15,609 nucleotides of DNA, taken from assembly GCA_040754295.1 (NCBI GenBank), contig JBFMCQ010000081.1, positions 1 to 15,609 of the forward strand. Reading direction: 5' to 3'. Of this stretch, positions 1 to 6,691 are shown in pieces. Made by a program: the position numbers and the translations under genes. Origin of the DNA: Solimonas sp040754295. GTDB taxonomy: Bacteria > Pseudomonadota > Gammaproteobacteria > Nevskiales > Nevskiaceae. Positions within the stretch are counted from its first letter, which is position 1. Each line of letters starts with the position of its first letter. The notes beneath the pieces were generated by a model that did no database searches, was not told where the DNA came from, and worked only from the letters and a program-made list of their open reading frames with translations.

Positions 1-303
1 ATGTCGGCGCGCGAGGCGCTGCGCCTGGCCACGCGCGGCGGTGCCGCGATCCTGGGCCGTGACGAGCTCGGCAGCCTCGAAGCCGGCAAGGCCGCGGACC
101 TCGTCGCCTTCCGCGTCGACGGCCTGCAGCACGCCGGCGGCCGGTCGGACCCCGTGGCCTCGCTGCTGAGCTGCGCGCCGGCGAGCGCCTGGCTGTCGGT
201 CATCAACGGCCGTGTCGTCGTCGAGGACGGCCGGATCGTCGGCGTCGATCTGCCCGAGCTGGTCGCGCGCCACAACCGCGCCGCGGCACAGCTGCTGGAC
301 TGA
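1..303 (+). CDS. 8-oxoguanine deaminase-like amidohydrolase, C-terminal part
   Basis: Only the last 100 codons are present; the gene enters from the left edge, so the ATG at base 1 is probably internal. The visible part is the C-terminal end of an amidohydrolase: an EALRLATRGGAAILGR block, the LGSLEAGKAADLVAF segment that returns to the composite beta-sandwich domain, and SVINGRVVVEDGRIV near residues 66-80. The DPVASLLSC segment (residues 50-58) is like that of 8-oxoguanine and guanine deaminases, which hydrolyse the purine amino group. The metal-binding histidines and aspartate lie outside the window, so the substrate cannot be confirmed; a related triazine or cytosine-type hydrolase is possible. 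The gene ends with TGA at 301-303, and 153 bases without a recognisable feature follow before the next start. Confidence 0.75.
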   Translation: MSAREALRLATRGGAAILGRDELGSLEAGKAADLVAFRVDGLQHAGGRSDPVASLLSCAPASAWLSVINGRVVVEDGRIVGVDLPELVARHNRAAAQLLD

Positions 304-456
304 CCAGGAGCGTATACGCACGACGCGCCGCCACAACCCGGCGAGCGCCTCACGCCACGTCGAAAGCGTCACAGTTTCGTGCGCGCCGGCGCTTGAAGCC
401 GCCGCGCATGCCGTCGAGAATCGAGCGCTCGCTGCAGTCCGCGGGGGAAGGCCGCT

Positions 457-1551
457 ATGCCAGGGATGCAGATTCTCGAGATCGCAATCGGCTTGACGCT
501 GGTCTACCTGCTGCTCGCCTCGGTCTGCAGCGTGCTGCGCGAAGCGATCGAAGCCTGGCTGAAGACGCGCGCCGTGGATCTCGAGCAAGGGATTCGCATG
601 CTGCTCGCCGACGACGACGGCAGCGGGCTGGCGAAGCAGCTCTACGAGCATCCGCTGATCTACGGCCTGTTCGAAGGCGAATACCGGCCCGACGCCCTAA
701 AGCTCAAGAACGCCGGCAGGGCCGATCAGCGCCGGCGCATGCCGCGCGGTACCAACCTGCCGTCGTACATTCCGGCGCCGCATTTCGCGCAGGCCCTGCT
801 CGAGGTCGTCGCGCGACCGACCGTGAGCCGCGGCGCACAGGCCTTCGCCGCGCCGCTCGACACCGACGGCCTGCGCTACGCCGCCGCGCTGCTCGACAAC
901 GCCAGCGTGCGCGCGATCCTGCTGTCCGCGCTCGATCGCGCCGGCGGCGATCTCGCGCGTGTACAGGCCGGCATCGAAGCCTGGTTCAACGCCGCCATGG
1001 ACCGCGTTTCCGGCTGGTACCGGCGGCGCACGCAGCGCATCATCCTTCTGCTCAGTCTCGTCGTCACGGTCGCAGTCAACGCCAACACGCTGACCCTGAT
1101 CGACCACCTCTCGGTCGACGCTTCGCTGCGCAAAGCGCTGATCGCGCAGGTCGAGGCGGCGAGCGGCGCGGACCAGGCCGGCGCGCGTGCGGCGCTCGAC
1201 AGGCTCGCCGGCATGGGCTTGCCGCTGGGCTGGAGCGAAGGCTGGCCCGGCGTCGCGCCGCATCCGCGGCTAACCGGCGGCGCCGCGGCCGGCGGGTGGT
1301 GGTCGCAGCTGCTGCAGCCGCTGATCGGGCTGCTGCTGACCGCACTTGCGGTCTCGCTGGGCGCGCCGTTCTGGTTCGACATGCTCAACAAGCTGATCTC
1401 GGTGCGCTCCACGCTCAAGCCGAAGGACGCGCCGCGCAGCGACGCCGCGATGCCGGCGCCGGCCGTCGCGGCCGTGCCGCCGCTGCCGCAGATCGCCGTC
1501 TTCGAGCCGCACGAGTGGGCCGAAGGCGAGCCGCAGCGGGGCGTGCTGTGA
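457..1551 (+). CDS. conserved membrane protein of unknown function
   Basis: 364 residues. Three hydrophobic segments are visible: residues about 5-27 (N-terminal, probably a membrane anchor), 194-216 and 284-308. A soluble region of about 165 residues lies between the first two. The second helix is preceded by WYRRRTQ and contains VNANTLTLI; the third is followed by APFWFDMLNKLISVRSTLKP. I have seen such a pattern in uncharacterised membrane proteins, but I assign no function. The C-terminal 50 residues are rich in Ala and Pro. The start at 457 is preceded by the strong purine-rich ribosome site GGGGGAAGG; a second ATG three codons on is also possible. The stop TGA (1549-1551) overlaps the GTG start of the peptidase gene, so the two are probably translationally coupled and may work together at the cell envelope. 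Confidence 0.8.
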   Translation: MPGMQILEIAIGLTLVYLLLASVCSVLREAIEAWLKTRAVDLEQGIRMLLADDDGSGLAKQLYEHPLIYGLFEGEYRPDALKLKNAGRADQRRRMPRGTNLPSYIPAPHFAQALLEVVARPTVSRGAQAFAAPLDTDGLRYAAALLDNASVRAILLSALDRAGGDLARVQAGIEAWFNAAMDRVSGWYRRRTQRIILLLSLVVTVAVNANTLTLIDHLSVDASLRKALIAQVEAASGADQAGARAALDRLAGMGLPLGWSEGWPGVAPHPRLTGGAAAGGWWSQLLQPLIGLLLTALAVSLGAPFWFDMLNKLISVRSTLKPKDAPRSDAAMPAPAVAAVPPLPQIAVFEPHEWAEGEPQRGVL

Positions 1552-2084
1552 GCGCCGGGCAGAGCGACGGCGCCGCACGCGCCGACAGCGATCTCGGCAA
1601 GCTCGCGCCGCGCTTCCGCCAGGCGGTCGAGGCCGCGCTCGCCGAGTGCAACGCCAACGGGCTCGACGCCTACGTCTATGAGGCCTACCGCTCGCAGGCG
1701 CTGCAGACGCTGTACTACGCGCGCGGCCGAACGGTGAAGCCGCCGCAGCGGCCGGTCACCAACGCGCCGAGCAATCTGTACAGCTGGCACGGCTACGGGC
1801 TCGCGGTCGACGTGATCTCGCGCGCGCGCCACTGGCAGCAGCCGGAGAGCTGGTTCGGCGATGTCGCCGCGATCTTCAAGAAGCATGGCTGCGCCTGGGG
1901 CGGCGACTGGCGCGTCCGCGATCTGCCGCACTTCCAGTGGGGGCGGTGCAAGCCGAGTCCGTCGGACCGCGCACGCGAAATTCTCGCGACGCAGGGCCTG
2001 CAGGCCGTGTGGCAGGCGGTCGGTGCCGATTTGCCGCCGCCGGGTCCCGTCCCGCCCGCGCCGCCCGCTGCGGGCGCAAGCTGA
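1548..2084 (+). CDS. M15-family peptidase (D-Ala-D-Ala carboxypeptidase or L-Ala-D-Glu endopeptidase type)
   Basis: 178 residues from a GTG start. The zinc site of the M15 fold is visible as SWHGYGLAVD (His81, Asp88) and DLPHFQW (His128), with the usual YRS segment at residues 47-49 and WGGDW just before the last ligand. Size and motifs resemble phage-type endolysins (T5 endopeptidase, M15_4/VanY-like) that cleave peptide cross-bridges of peptidoglycan. No signal peptide is visible, so export would need another route, such as the membrane protein encoded just upstream, or the enzyme acts as a lysin. The GTG at 1548 overlaps the TGA of the upstream gene (GTGA). The long open frame extending further upstream in this register is out-of-frame reading of that gene. 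The last 20 residues form a Pro/Ala tail. Confidence 0.85.
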   Translation: MSAGQSDGAARADSDLGKLAPRFRQAVEAALAECNANGLDAYVYEAYRSQALQTLYYARGRTVKPPQRPVTNAPSNLYSWHGYGLAVDVISRARHWQQPESWFGDVAAIFKKHGCAWGGDWRVRDLPHFQWGRCKPSPSDRAREILATQGLQAVWQAVGADLPPPGPVPPAPPAAGAS

Positions 2085-2184
2085 AGGAGCTGGTGGCGGA
2101 AGGCATCGTGCGCGTCCTCGAGGAGCCGCGCTCGCCGGAGATCGTGCCCCGGTCCGCCGCCGGACAGACCGCCCTGGCTTGAGA

Positions 2185-2592
2185 CTATTTCTTCTTCGTC
2201 GCTCCCTCGCCAGCAAGCGCCACGAATGCCGATACGCGCGCGTGCAGCGAGATCGCAAAGTTCTTGAGCGACAGCTCCGGGTTGGGCTCGGTGAAGCCGC
2301 CGAGCAGCCCGGCTTCCGCATTCGAGGTGAAGAAGCAAGCCGCGTCGTAGAGCCGCTCGCGCAACAGCCGCTCGCACACCAGTTCGTAGCGCTTGGCGTA
2401 CGAGAGACCCGCGTCGCAGACCATCCGCCCAATCAGGCCGACGAATTCATCGGCGTGCTTGCCACCCGTCACCGCGCCGCGGCTGCCGGCATCCTTCTTC
2501 CTGGCTTTCTTCCCCTGGCGCTTCTGTTGTGCGACGCGCGTGCGCCAGAAGTGCTGCACCGCCTTCGCGAGATCCCCCTGGTAATCGATCAC
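2185..2592 (-). pseudogene. XhoI/PaeR7I-type restriction endonuclease, internally deleted
   Basis: 135 residues from GTG at 2592 (another GTG lies at 2598). The N-terminal half matches what I recall of the PaeR7I/XhoI family: AVQHFWRTR, then a basic stretch and SRGAVTGGKHADEF (residues 38-50). The C-terminal half also matches: SYAKRYELVCERLLRERLYDAACFFTS (64-90) and PNPELSLKNFAISLHARV. Family members are about 240-250 residues. The missing hundred or so should contain the FRPTKxWD segment, the catalytic acidic residues with a KSQ motif, and the GPSFGNNFNNR region. Here GL at 62-63 joins directly to SYAKRYE without a frameshift. The product should therefore lack nuclease activity. It starts 8 bases after the methyltransferase stop, as in a normal M-R operon. 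Assignment rests on remembered family motifs, not a search. Confidence 0.65.
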
Positions 2593-2600
2593 CGGCACTT

Positions 2601-3371
2601 TCAGGCGTGTCTGAATACTTTGTGCCCGGAAAACAGGTTTGGCAGGTCGCGATCGATGCGCGCGCCGGCCATCTCGAAATACGTTGGATCGACCTCGATG
2701 CCGATGCTGTTGCGTCCCCACTTGGCGGCAGCAACCGTGGTGGTGCCGGTGCCCATGAAAGGATCGAGCACCGTGTCTCCCACGAACGAAAACATGCGCA
2801 CCAGCCGCTCGGCCAGCTCGAGCGGGTACGGCGCCGGATGCTGGCGCGTGGACGCACCGGTGACACCGGACCAAATCTGCTGAAACCACATCTTGTGCCG
2901 CTCCCCGGAAATCAGGCTCAGGATGCGCGTCGCCACCGACGGGCTGCGGTAACCGCCCGGCTTGCGCTCCATCAGCAAGAACTCGATGTCGTTCTTGATC
3001 ACCGCGTTGGGCTCATAAGGCTTACCGAGGAAGCCGCCGCCGTTGCCCTCGGCCTCATACGCAGCGTTGGCGATCTTGTGCCAGATGATCGGCGCCAGGT
3101 TGCTGAAGCCGATCAAGCGGCAGTGCTCCTGGATCGACGCGTGCAGTGGGACGACTGTGTGTTCACCGTTGTTCTTCTTGCGCGACAGGCACACGTCGCC
3201 GACCACGCACACCAGCCGGCCGCCGGGTACCAGGGCGTTGAAGCACGCGCGCCAGACGCGGTCGAGCTCGTTCAGGAAATCGTCGTAGCCCTCGATATAC
3301 CCCATTTGGCCCGGATGCTCGCGGTAATCCTTCAGCGTCCAGTACGGTGGCGAGGTCACTACCAGGTGCAC
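2601..3371 (-). CDS. site-specific DNA methyltransferase, beta class (N4-cytosine or N6-adenine)
   Basis: 256 residues from GTG at 3371. Motif IV, TSPPYW, is at residues 6-11, and the AdoMet-binding motif DPFMGTGTT is at 203-211 followed by GRNSIGIEVDPTYFEMA. Motif IV preceding motif I is the beta-class order. IIWHK (96-100) and a variable target-recognition region at about 101-180 lie between them. TSPPY fits N4-cytosine or N6-adenine transfer; the base cannot be decided. The start is doubtful. The frame stays open upstream to a TGA at 3467-3465 and encodes DSRQITFLPPNSV directly before motif IV, the usual family sequence, but offers no ATG, GTG or TTG. An ATG at 3468 lies in another frame, so the N-terminus may be damaged. 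Its partner nuclease downstream is gutted, so this is an orphan-like enzyme. Confidence 0.85.
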   Translation of the reverse strand: MHLVVTSPPYWTLKDYREHPGQMGYIEGYDDFLNELDRVWRACFNALVPGGRLVCVVGDVCLSRKKNNGEHTVVPLHASIQEHCRLIGFSNLAPIIWHKIANAAYEAEGNGGGFLGKPYEPNAVIKNDIEFLLMERKPGGYRSPSVATRILSLISGERHKMWFQQIWSGVTGASTRQHPAPYPLELAERLVRMFSFVGDTVLDPFMGTGTTTVAAAKWGRNSIGIEVDPTYFEMAGARIDRDLPNLFSGHKVFRHA

Positions 3372-3525
3372 GCTGTTTGGCGGCAGGAAGGTGATCTGGC
3401 GAGAGTCATGCCGACGACTGGCTATCGGAGGGATGCTCGCAGTCAGCCCTTCCAGCTGCGGTCCTCATCTGCGAACTAACCCGCCCAACGCTTTGCTGTC
3501 CTCTGCGTGTGGTGAACTGCCGTTC

Positions 3526-4722
3526 TCACCCGAGTGCGATCCAGGACAGCACATCGGCCGCCGCGTCTTCATGCAACGCGGGTACGCGCGCGAGCGCGTT
3601 GGCCCGGGCGAGGTTGCCGAGCATGTGCGAGGCTTGGCCGCGCAGCGGCTGCAGCTGCAGCTGGCCGCGCACATCGGTGGTGGCGACCGCGCGCAGCCAG
3701 AAGGTCTTGTGCGCTTCGCGCTTGAGCGTTTCCGGCGCGAGCGCGCGCTGCCAGCGATGCGCCGGCTCGAGTCCGAGCATGAGATCGAGCGCGTGACGCA
3801 CGTACACGTGCAGGTTGACGAGCACCGACGCCGGATTGCCGGGCAAGCCGAACAGCAGCGTGCGGCCGCGGCGCGCGACGTACAGCGGCATGCCGGGCTT
3901 CTGCGCGACCTTCCACAGCACGCGCTCGGCGCCGAGCGCCTCGGCCACCGACGGGATGAAATCGTAGTCGCCGACCGAGACGCCGCCGCTGCTCAGCACG
4001 ATGTCGGCGTCGGCGAACGCGCGGGCCAGCGCTGCGCGCACGCTGTCCTCGCGATCGGCGACGTAGTCGGTGCGCAGCGGCGCACAGTCCCACTGCGCCA
4101 GATACGCACCGAGCAGCGGGCCATTGGCGTCCGGCACCTGTCCGAGCTTGAGCGGCGCACCGTGCGGCACGATCTCGTCGCCGGTGACGAGCACGACGAT
4201 GCGCGGCAGTGCGCGCACGGCGATCCGCCGTGCGCCGGCGAGCGCGAGCGCGCCGGCGAGGCCGGGCGTGACCCGGCTGCCCGCTTCCGCGACCAGCGCG
4301 CCGGCCGCCATCTCCTCGCCCATGCGGCGGACATCGGCGCCGGCTGCGACGCTCTCGAGCACGACGACATGACCGTCCTCGCGCCGCGTCAGCTCCTGGC
4401 GCACGACGGTGTCCGCACCCTGCGGCAGCAGGCCGCCGGTGAGGATGCGCGCAGCCGTACCGGGCGCGACGATCGGCCGCTCGGCCTGCGCGCTCGCAGC
4501 GACCGTCGCGCCCAGCGGCAGCCGTGCCGGCAGCTGCGCGAGATCGGCATGGCGCAGCGCGTAACCGTCGACCGCGCTCTGGTCGAACAGCGGCAGCGGA
4601 TGTGCCGTCTGCACCGGCTGTGCGAGCACGCGGCCGAGAGCCACCGATACCGCAACGGTTTCGACCGGCAGCGGCGTGACCGCCGCGGCGATGCGGGACA
4701 GCGCTTCGTCGACGGAAATCAT
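3526..4722 (-). CDS. moeA: molybdopterin molybdenumtransferase MoeA
   Basis: 398 residues from ATG at 4722. MoeA inserts molybdate into adenylated molybdopterin to give active Mo-cofactor, in the cytoplasm. Visible motifs are DQSAVDGYAL (47-56), VTGDEIVPHG (179-188), SSGGVSVGDYDF (244-255), KPGMPL (275-280) and LPGNPASVLVN (293-303), all typical of MoeA, and the length is normal. The frame continues upstream to possible ATGs at 4737 and 4773. I prefer 4722 because MISVDEAL is where MoeA homology normally begins, and the 17 residues before it form a hydrophobic segment foreign to the family. The ribosome site for 4722 is weak, and GGAACGAAG in front of 4737 is better, so 4737 remains possible. 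It is the last gene of the cofactor operon, about 150 bases after the moaCB stop. Confidence 0.95.
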   Translation of the reverse strand: MISVDEALSRIAAAVTPLPVETVAVSVALGRVLAQPVQTAHPLPLFDQSAVDGYALRHADLAQLPARLPLGATVAASAQAERPIVAPGTAARILTGGLLPQGADTVVRQELTRREDGHVVVLESVAAGADVRRMGEEMAAGALVAEAGSRVTPGLAGALALAGARRIAVRALPRIVVLVTGDEIVPHGAPLKLGQVPDANGPLLGAYLAQWDCAPLRTDYVADREDSVRAALARAFADADIVLSSGGVSVGDYDFIPSVAEALGAERVLWKVAQKPGMPLYVARRGRTLLFGLPGNPASVLVNLHVYVRHALDLMLGLEPAHRWQRALAPETLKREAHKTFWLRAVATTDVRGQLQLQPLRGQASHMLGNLARANALARVPALHEDAAADVLSWIALG

Positions 4723-4873
4723 GCGCTTCGGCACCATCTTCGTTCCGGCGATCGCGAGGACGATGGCGAGCATGCGCTTGATCGCCGTCTGCGGCAGCCC
4801 GCAGGCACGCCGTCGCCGATCGTGACCGACCAGCCCGGACGCGGAGCTGCGCAGGATGAACTCGGCATGCGGC
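4723..4873 (-). other. moaCB-moeA spacer with possible remnant of a membrane protein end
   Basis: This is the longest spacer inside the operon apart from moaE-moaD. Read leftwards in the moeA frame, it ends with LPQTAIKRMLAIVLAIAGTKM and then runs into MoeA. The hydrophobic LAIVLAIAG after a basic KR resembles the last helix of TauE/SafE-type permeases. Upstream of it the frame is no longer clearly coding. It may be a gene remnant or simply coincidence in GC-rich DNA. No promoter or terminator was recognised. Confidence 0.25.
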
Positions 4874-5800
4874 TCAGCTGTAGCCGCCGTCGTGCGGCCG
4901 CGCGATGCGGCAGACCTCGATCAGATGCACGAGGCCCGGCAGGATCGCCGCGAGCGTTTCCTCGGCGCCCTTGCGCGAGCCGGGAAACGTGCAGACGACG
5001 GTGTTGCCGGCGAGCCCGGCGATGCCGCGCGAGAGCATCGCGTACGGCGTGCGCGCCTGGCCGAACGCGCGCGCGGCTTCCATGAGCCCCGGCAGCTCGG
5101 ACGTGAGCAGCGGCTGCACCGTCTCGACGGTCTTGTCACGCGGGCCGACGCCGGTGCCGCCGACCGTGACGATCAGCTCCGGCTGCTGCGCGAGCCACTC
5201 GCGCACACGCCGGTCGAGCTGCGCCGGCTCGTCCGGCAGCACTTCGTAGCCGGCGATCTCGAAGCCGGCCCGCGCCAGCCCCTCGGCGACCGACTTGCCG
5301 GCGGTATCGGGCTTTCTGCCGGCAGCGACGGTATCGGAGAGCACAATCACCGCCGCGCGCCCGGTCCCGAGCTTGCGGCCGAACTGCGACTTGCCGCCCT
5401 TCTTCTCGACGAGCTGCACGCCTTCGATGACGAGCGCATCGGTGGCGACGTGCGGCTTCATCATGTCGTAGACGCACAGCGCCGCAGCGCAGACCGCGGT
5501 CAGCGCCTCCATCTCGACGCCGGTCGCGGCAATCGTGCGCACGCGCGCGGTGATCGCGAGCGCGTCGTCCTCGAACGTGAAGTCCAGCGACGCGTCGAGT
5601 ACCGGAATCGGGTGGCAGTGCACCAGCCAGTCCGGCGTGCGCTTGACCGCCATGATGCCGGCGATGCGCGCCGTCTCGCAGACGTCGCCCTTCTCGACGC
5701 GCCGGTCGCGGATCATCGCGACACCGCCGGCGGTGAGCCGGATGCGGCCGGTCGCCGTGGCGCTGCGCAGGGTCGTGGCTTTGAGCGTGATGTCACGCAT
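4874..5800 (-). CDS. moaCB: bifunctional molybdenum cofactor protein MoaC-MoaB (MoaCB fusion)
   Basis: 308 residues. Residues 1-150 are MoaC: KGDVCETARIAGIMAVKRT (37-55), CHPI (62-65), GVEMEALTAV (94-103) and YDMMK (111-115), retaining the catalytic Asp112 and Lys115 pair. MoaC forms cyclic pyranopterin monophosphate from the MoaA product. Residues about 150-300 are MoaB/MogA-like: VIVLSDTVAAGRKPDTAG, VTVGGTGVGPRDKTVE (211-226, with the GGTG phosphate loop), LSRGIAGLAGNTVVCTFPGSRKGAEE. This domain adenylates molybdopterin before molybdate insertion. The ATG at 5800 is chosen because MRDITLK is the normal MoaC beginning and AAGG lies about 7 bases upstream; the longer open frame to 6058 is a shadow of moaE. 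The fused product thus covers an early and a late step of the pathway. Confidence 0.93.
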   Translation of the reverse strand: MRDITLKATTLRSATATGRIRLTAGGVAMIRDRRVEKGDVCETARIAGIMAVKRTPDWLVHCHPIPVLDASLDFTFEDDALAITARVRTIAATGVEMEALTAVCAAALCVYDMMKPHVATDALVIEGVQLVEKKGGKSQFGRKLGTGRAAVIVLSDTVAAGRKPDTAGKSVAEGLARAGFEIAGYEVLPDEPAQLDRRVREWLAQQPELIVTVGGTGVGPRDKTVETVQPLLTSELPGLMEAARAFGQARTPYAMLSRGIAGLAGNTVVCTFPGSRKGAEETLAAILPGLVHLIEVCRIARPHDGGYS

Positions 5801-5826
5801 GATGGGAACCTTCGTCGGCGCTGCGC

Positions 5827-6291
5827 TCAGTGCGCATGCGCATGGTCCTGCGCATCCTCGGCAATACAGCAGCCGGTCACGAACGCGCTCGTGCCGTCGG
5901 CGTAGAACTCTTCCTTCCAGATCGGCACGCGATGCTTCACTGCGTCGACGACGGCGCGCAGCGCAGCGAAGGCCTCGGCGCGATGCGGGGCCCGCACGAC
6001 GGCGAGGATCGCCGCTTCGCCGATGCCGAGCGCTCCGATGCGGTGCACGACGCGGCACAGCGGCACCCCGTGCCGGTCGCGCACCTCCTGCTCGATGTCG
6101 CGGATCATCTTGTCGGCGAGGCTCGCGTGCGCGGTGTAAATCAGGTGCGTGACCGGCTTGCGATCGTGGTGGTTGCGCACGGTGCCGGCAAAGATCGCGA
6201 GCGCGCCGCAGTCGGCGCGCGCGCTGTCGGCGAGCAGCGCGTCGAGGGAGAGGGGCTGGTCCTGGATGCGGGGTGGGGTGCTGTCAGTCAT
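5827..6291 (-). CDS. moaE: molybdopterin synthase catalytic subunit MoaE
   Basis: 154 residues. MoaE, together with thiocarboxylated MoaD, converts cyclic pyranopterin monophosphate to molybdopterin. Visible are IFAGTVRNH (33-41, Arg39), VHRIGALGIGEAAILAVVRAPHR (82-104) and VKHRVPIWKEEFYADG (118-133) with the catalytic lysines at 119 and 126, the same numbering as in E. coli MoaE. The usual LEYEAY segment reads LIYTAHA, an unusual version. The C-terminus ends in a short His-rich tail (HAHAH) not typical of the family. The start ATG at 6291 gives the expected length, but its ribosome site is weak. The gene follows moaD after a 153-base spacer with a hairpin and precedes moaCB by 26 bases. Confidence 0.94.
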   Translation of the reverse strand: MTDSTPPRIQDQPLSLDALLADSARADCGALAIFAGTVRNHHDRKPVTHLIYTAHASLADKMIRDIEQEVRDRHGVPLCRVVHRIGALGIGEAAILAVVRAPHRAEAFAALRAVVDAVKHRVPIWKEEFYADGTSAFVTGCCIAEDAQDHAHAH

Positions 6292-6372
6292 CGGTCAGGT
6301 CTCATACGCGCTTTCGCCAAGTCATCGTCCCTGCCTTCCTTGGCGCGACGATGTCAATCCGTTCGACCCCCT

Positions 6373-6400
6373 GCTCGCCCATCCATGGCCGGGCGTTCGC
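6373..6400. repeat. dispersed intergenic element, copy 1
   Basis: Bases 6373-6384 (GCTCGCCCATCC) and 6384-6400 (CATGGCCGGGCGTTCGC) both occur exactly in the spacer before nasB, at 12907-12918 and 12854-12870. In copy 1 the blocks adjoin in one order; in copy 2 they are 36 bases apart in the opposite order. A 17-base exact match between two noncoding spacers suggests a small dispersed repeat family; two copies alone cannot prove it. Confidence 0.5.
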
Positions 6401-6407
6401 GGCCGCA

Positions 6408-6431
6408 GGCGATGCCATTCAAGGCATCGCC
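6408..6431 (-). repeat. hairpin in moaD-moaE spacer
   Basis: Perfect inverted repeat GGCGATGCC (6408-6416) and GGCATCGCC (6423-6431) with a six-base loop ATTCAA. It lies 14 bases beyond the moaD stop in the direction of transcription. No T-run follows on either side, so it is not a classical terminator. It could be an RNA processing or attenuation site, or part of a palindromic repeat. Confidence 0.5.
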
Positions 6432-6444
6432 AAAGCGCGGCCGC

Positions 6445-6690
6445 TCACCCCCCCGCCACCGGCGGCAACAGCGCGATCGCATCGCCGCTCTTCAGCGGAT
6501 GCGTGCGGCGCACGATCTCGTCGCCGATCGCCACCGCGCACTGGCGCAGCAGCTGCGCGAGCTCGTCGCCGCGCTCGGCGAGCAGCGCCAGCGCGTCGGC
6601 GACGGTCGCCGGCTCGGGCAGCGTCAGCGCGAGGCGCTCGCCGCCGGCAAGGCGCCGCGCCGGGCCGTAACACTCGACGGTGATTCTCAA
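6445..6690 (-). CDS. moaD: molybdopterin synthase sulfur carrier subunit MoaD
   Basis: 81 residues, the same length as E. coli MoaD, from a TTG start at 6690. MoaD has a ubiquitin-like beta-grasp fold. Its C-terminal Gly-Gly is adenylated and converted to a thiocarboxylate that donates sulfur through MoaE. Visible are ITVECYGPARRLAGG at the N-terminus, LPEPATVADALALLAERGDEL in the middle, and LKSGDAIALLPPVAGG at the end. The TTG is one base after the moaA stop. A GGAGG lies within the last moaA codons at the right distance, and no ATG or GTG fits; the longer open frame upstream is a shadow of moaA. No moeB-type activating enzyme is present in the window, so activation must use a gene elsewhere. 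Confidence 0.9.
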   Translation of the reverse strand: MRITVECYGPARRLAGGERLALTLPEPATVADALALLAERGDELAQLLRQCAVAIGDEIVRRTHPLKSGDAIALLPPVAGG

Positions 6691-6691
6691 C

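Larger units (their letters stand above)
6292..6444. other. moaD-moaE spacer carrying hairpin and dispersed element
   Basis: This 153-base spacer is unusual in an operon where mobA-moaA and moaA-moaD are almost fused. It holds a perfect 9-bp stem hairpin at 6408-6431 and a 28-base stretch (6373-6400) made of two blocks, GCTCGCCCATCC and CATGGCCGGGCGTTCGC, joined on one shared base. Both blocks recur in the nirD-nasB spacer. No ORF is supported. Confidence 0.6.

Noticed and set aside
393..1547. 563-codon + strand ORF reading into the peptidase
   Set aside because: Upstream of 1548 it is extremely Arg/Ala-rich and lies out of frame with the membrane protein gene, whose ribosome site and hydrophobic helices are clear. 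Only the part from GTG 1548 is a gene.
1937..2182. Small + strand ORF over the peptidase end and the following spacer
   Set aside because: Most of it is out-of-frame reading of the peptidase. Only the last 30 codons lie in the spacer; they look mildly protein-like but have no start with a well-spaced ribosome site and no recognised family.
2590..2640. Possible frameshift near 2600 splitting one long methyltransferase
   Set aside because: The methyltransferase motifs are complete before the stop at 2601. The next frame begins 8 bases later at a GTG with an N-terminus of another family (MIDYQGDLAKAVQHFW), so these are two genes.
3470..3500. attC-like core (CTAACCC...CCCAACGC) suggesting an integron cassette
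   Set aside because: No matching inverse core or paired inner boxes at proper spacing, and no integrase in the window.
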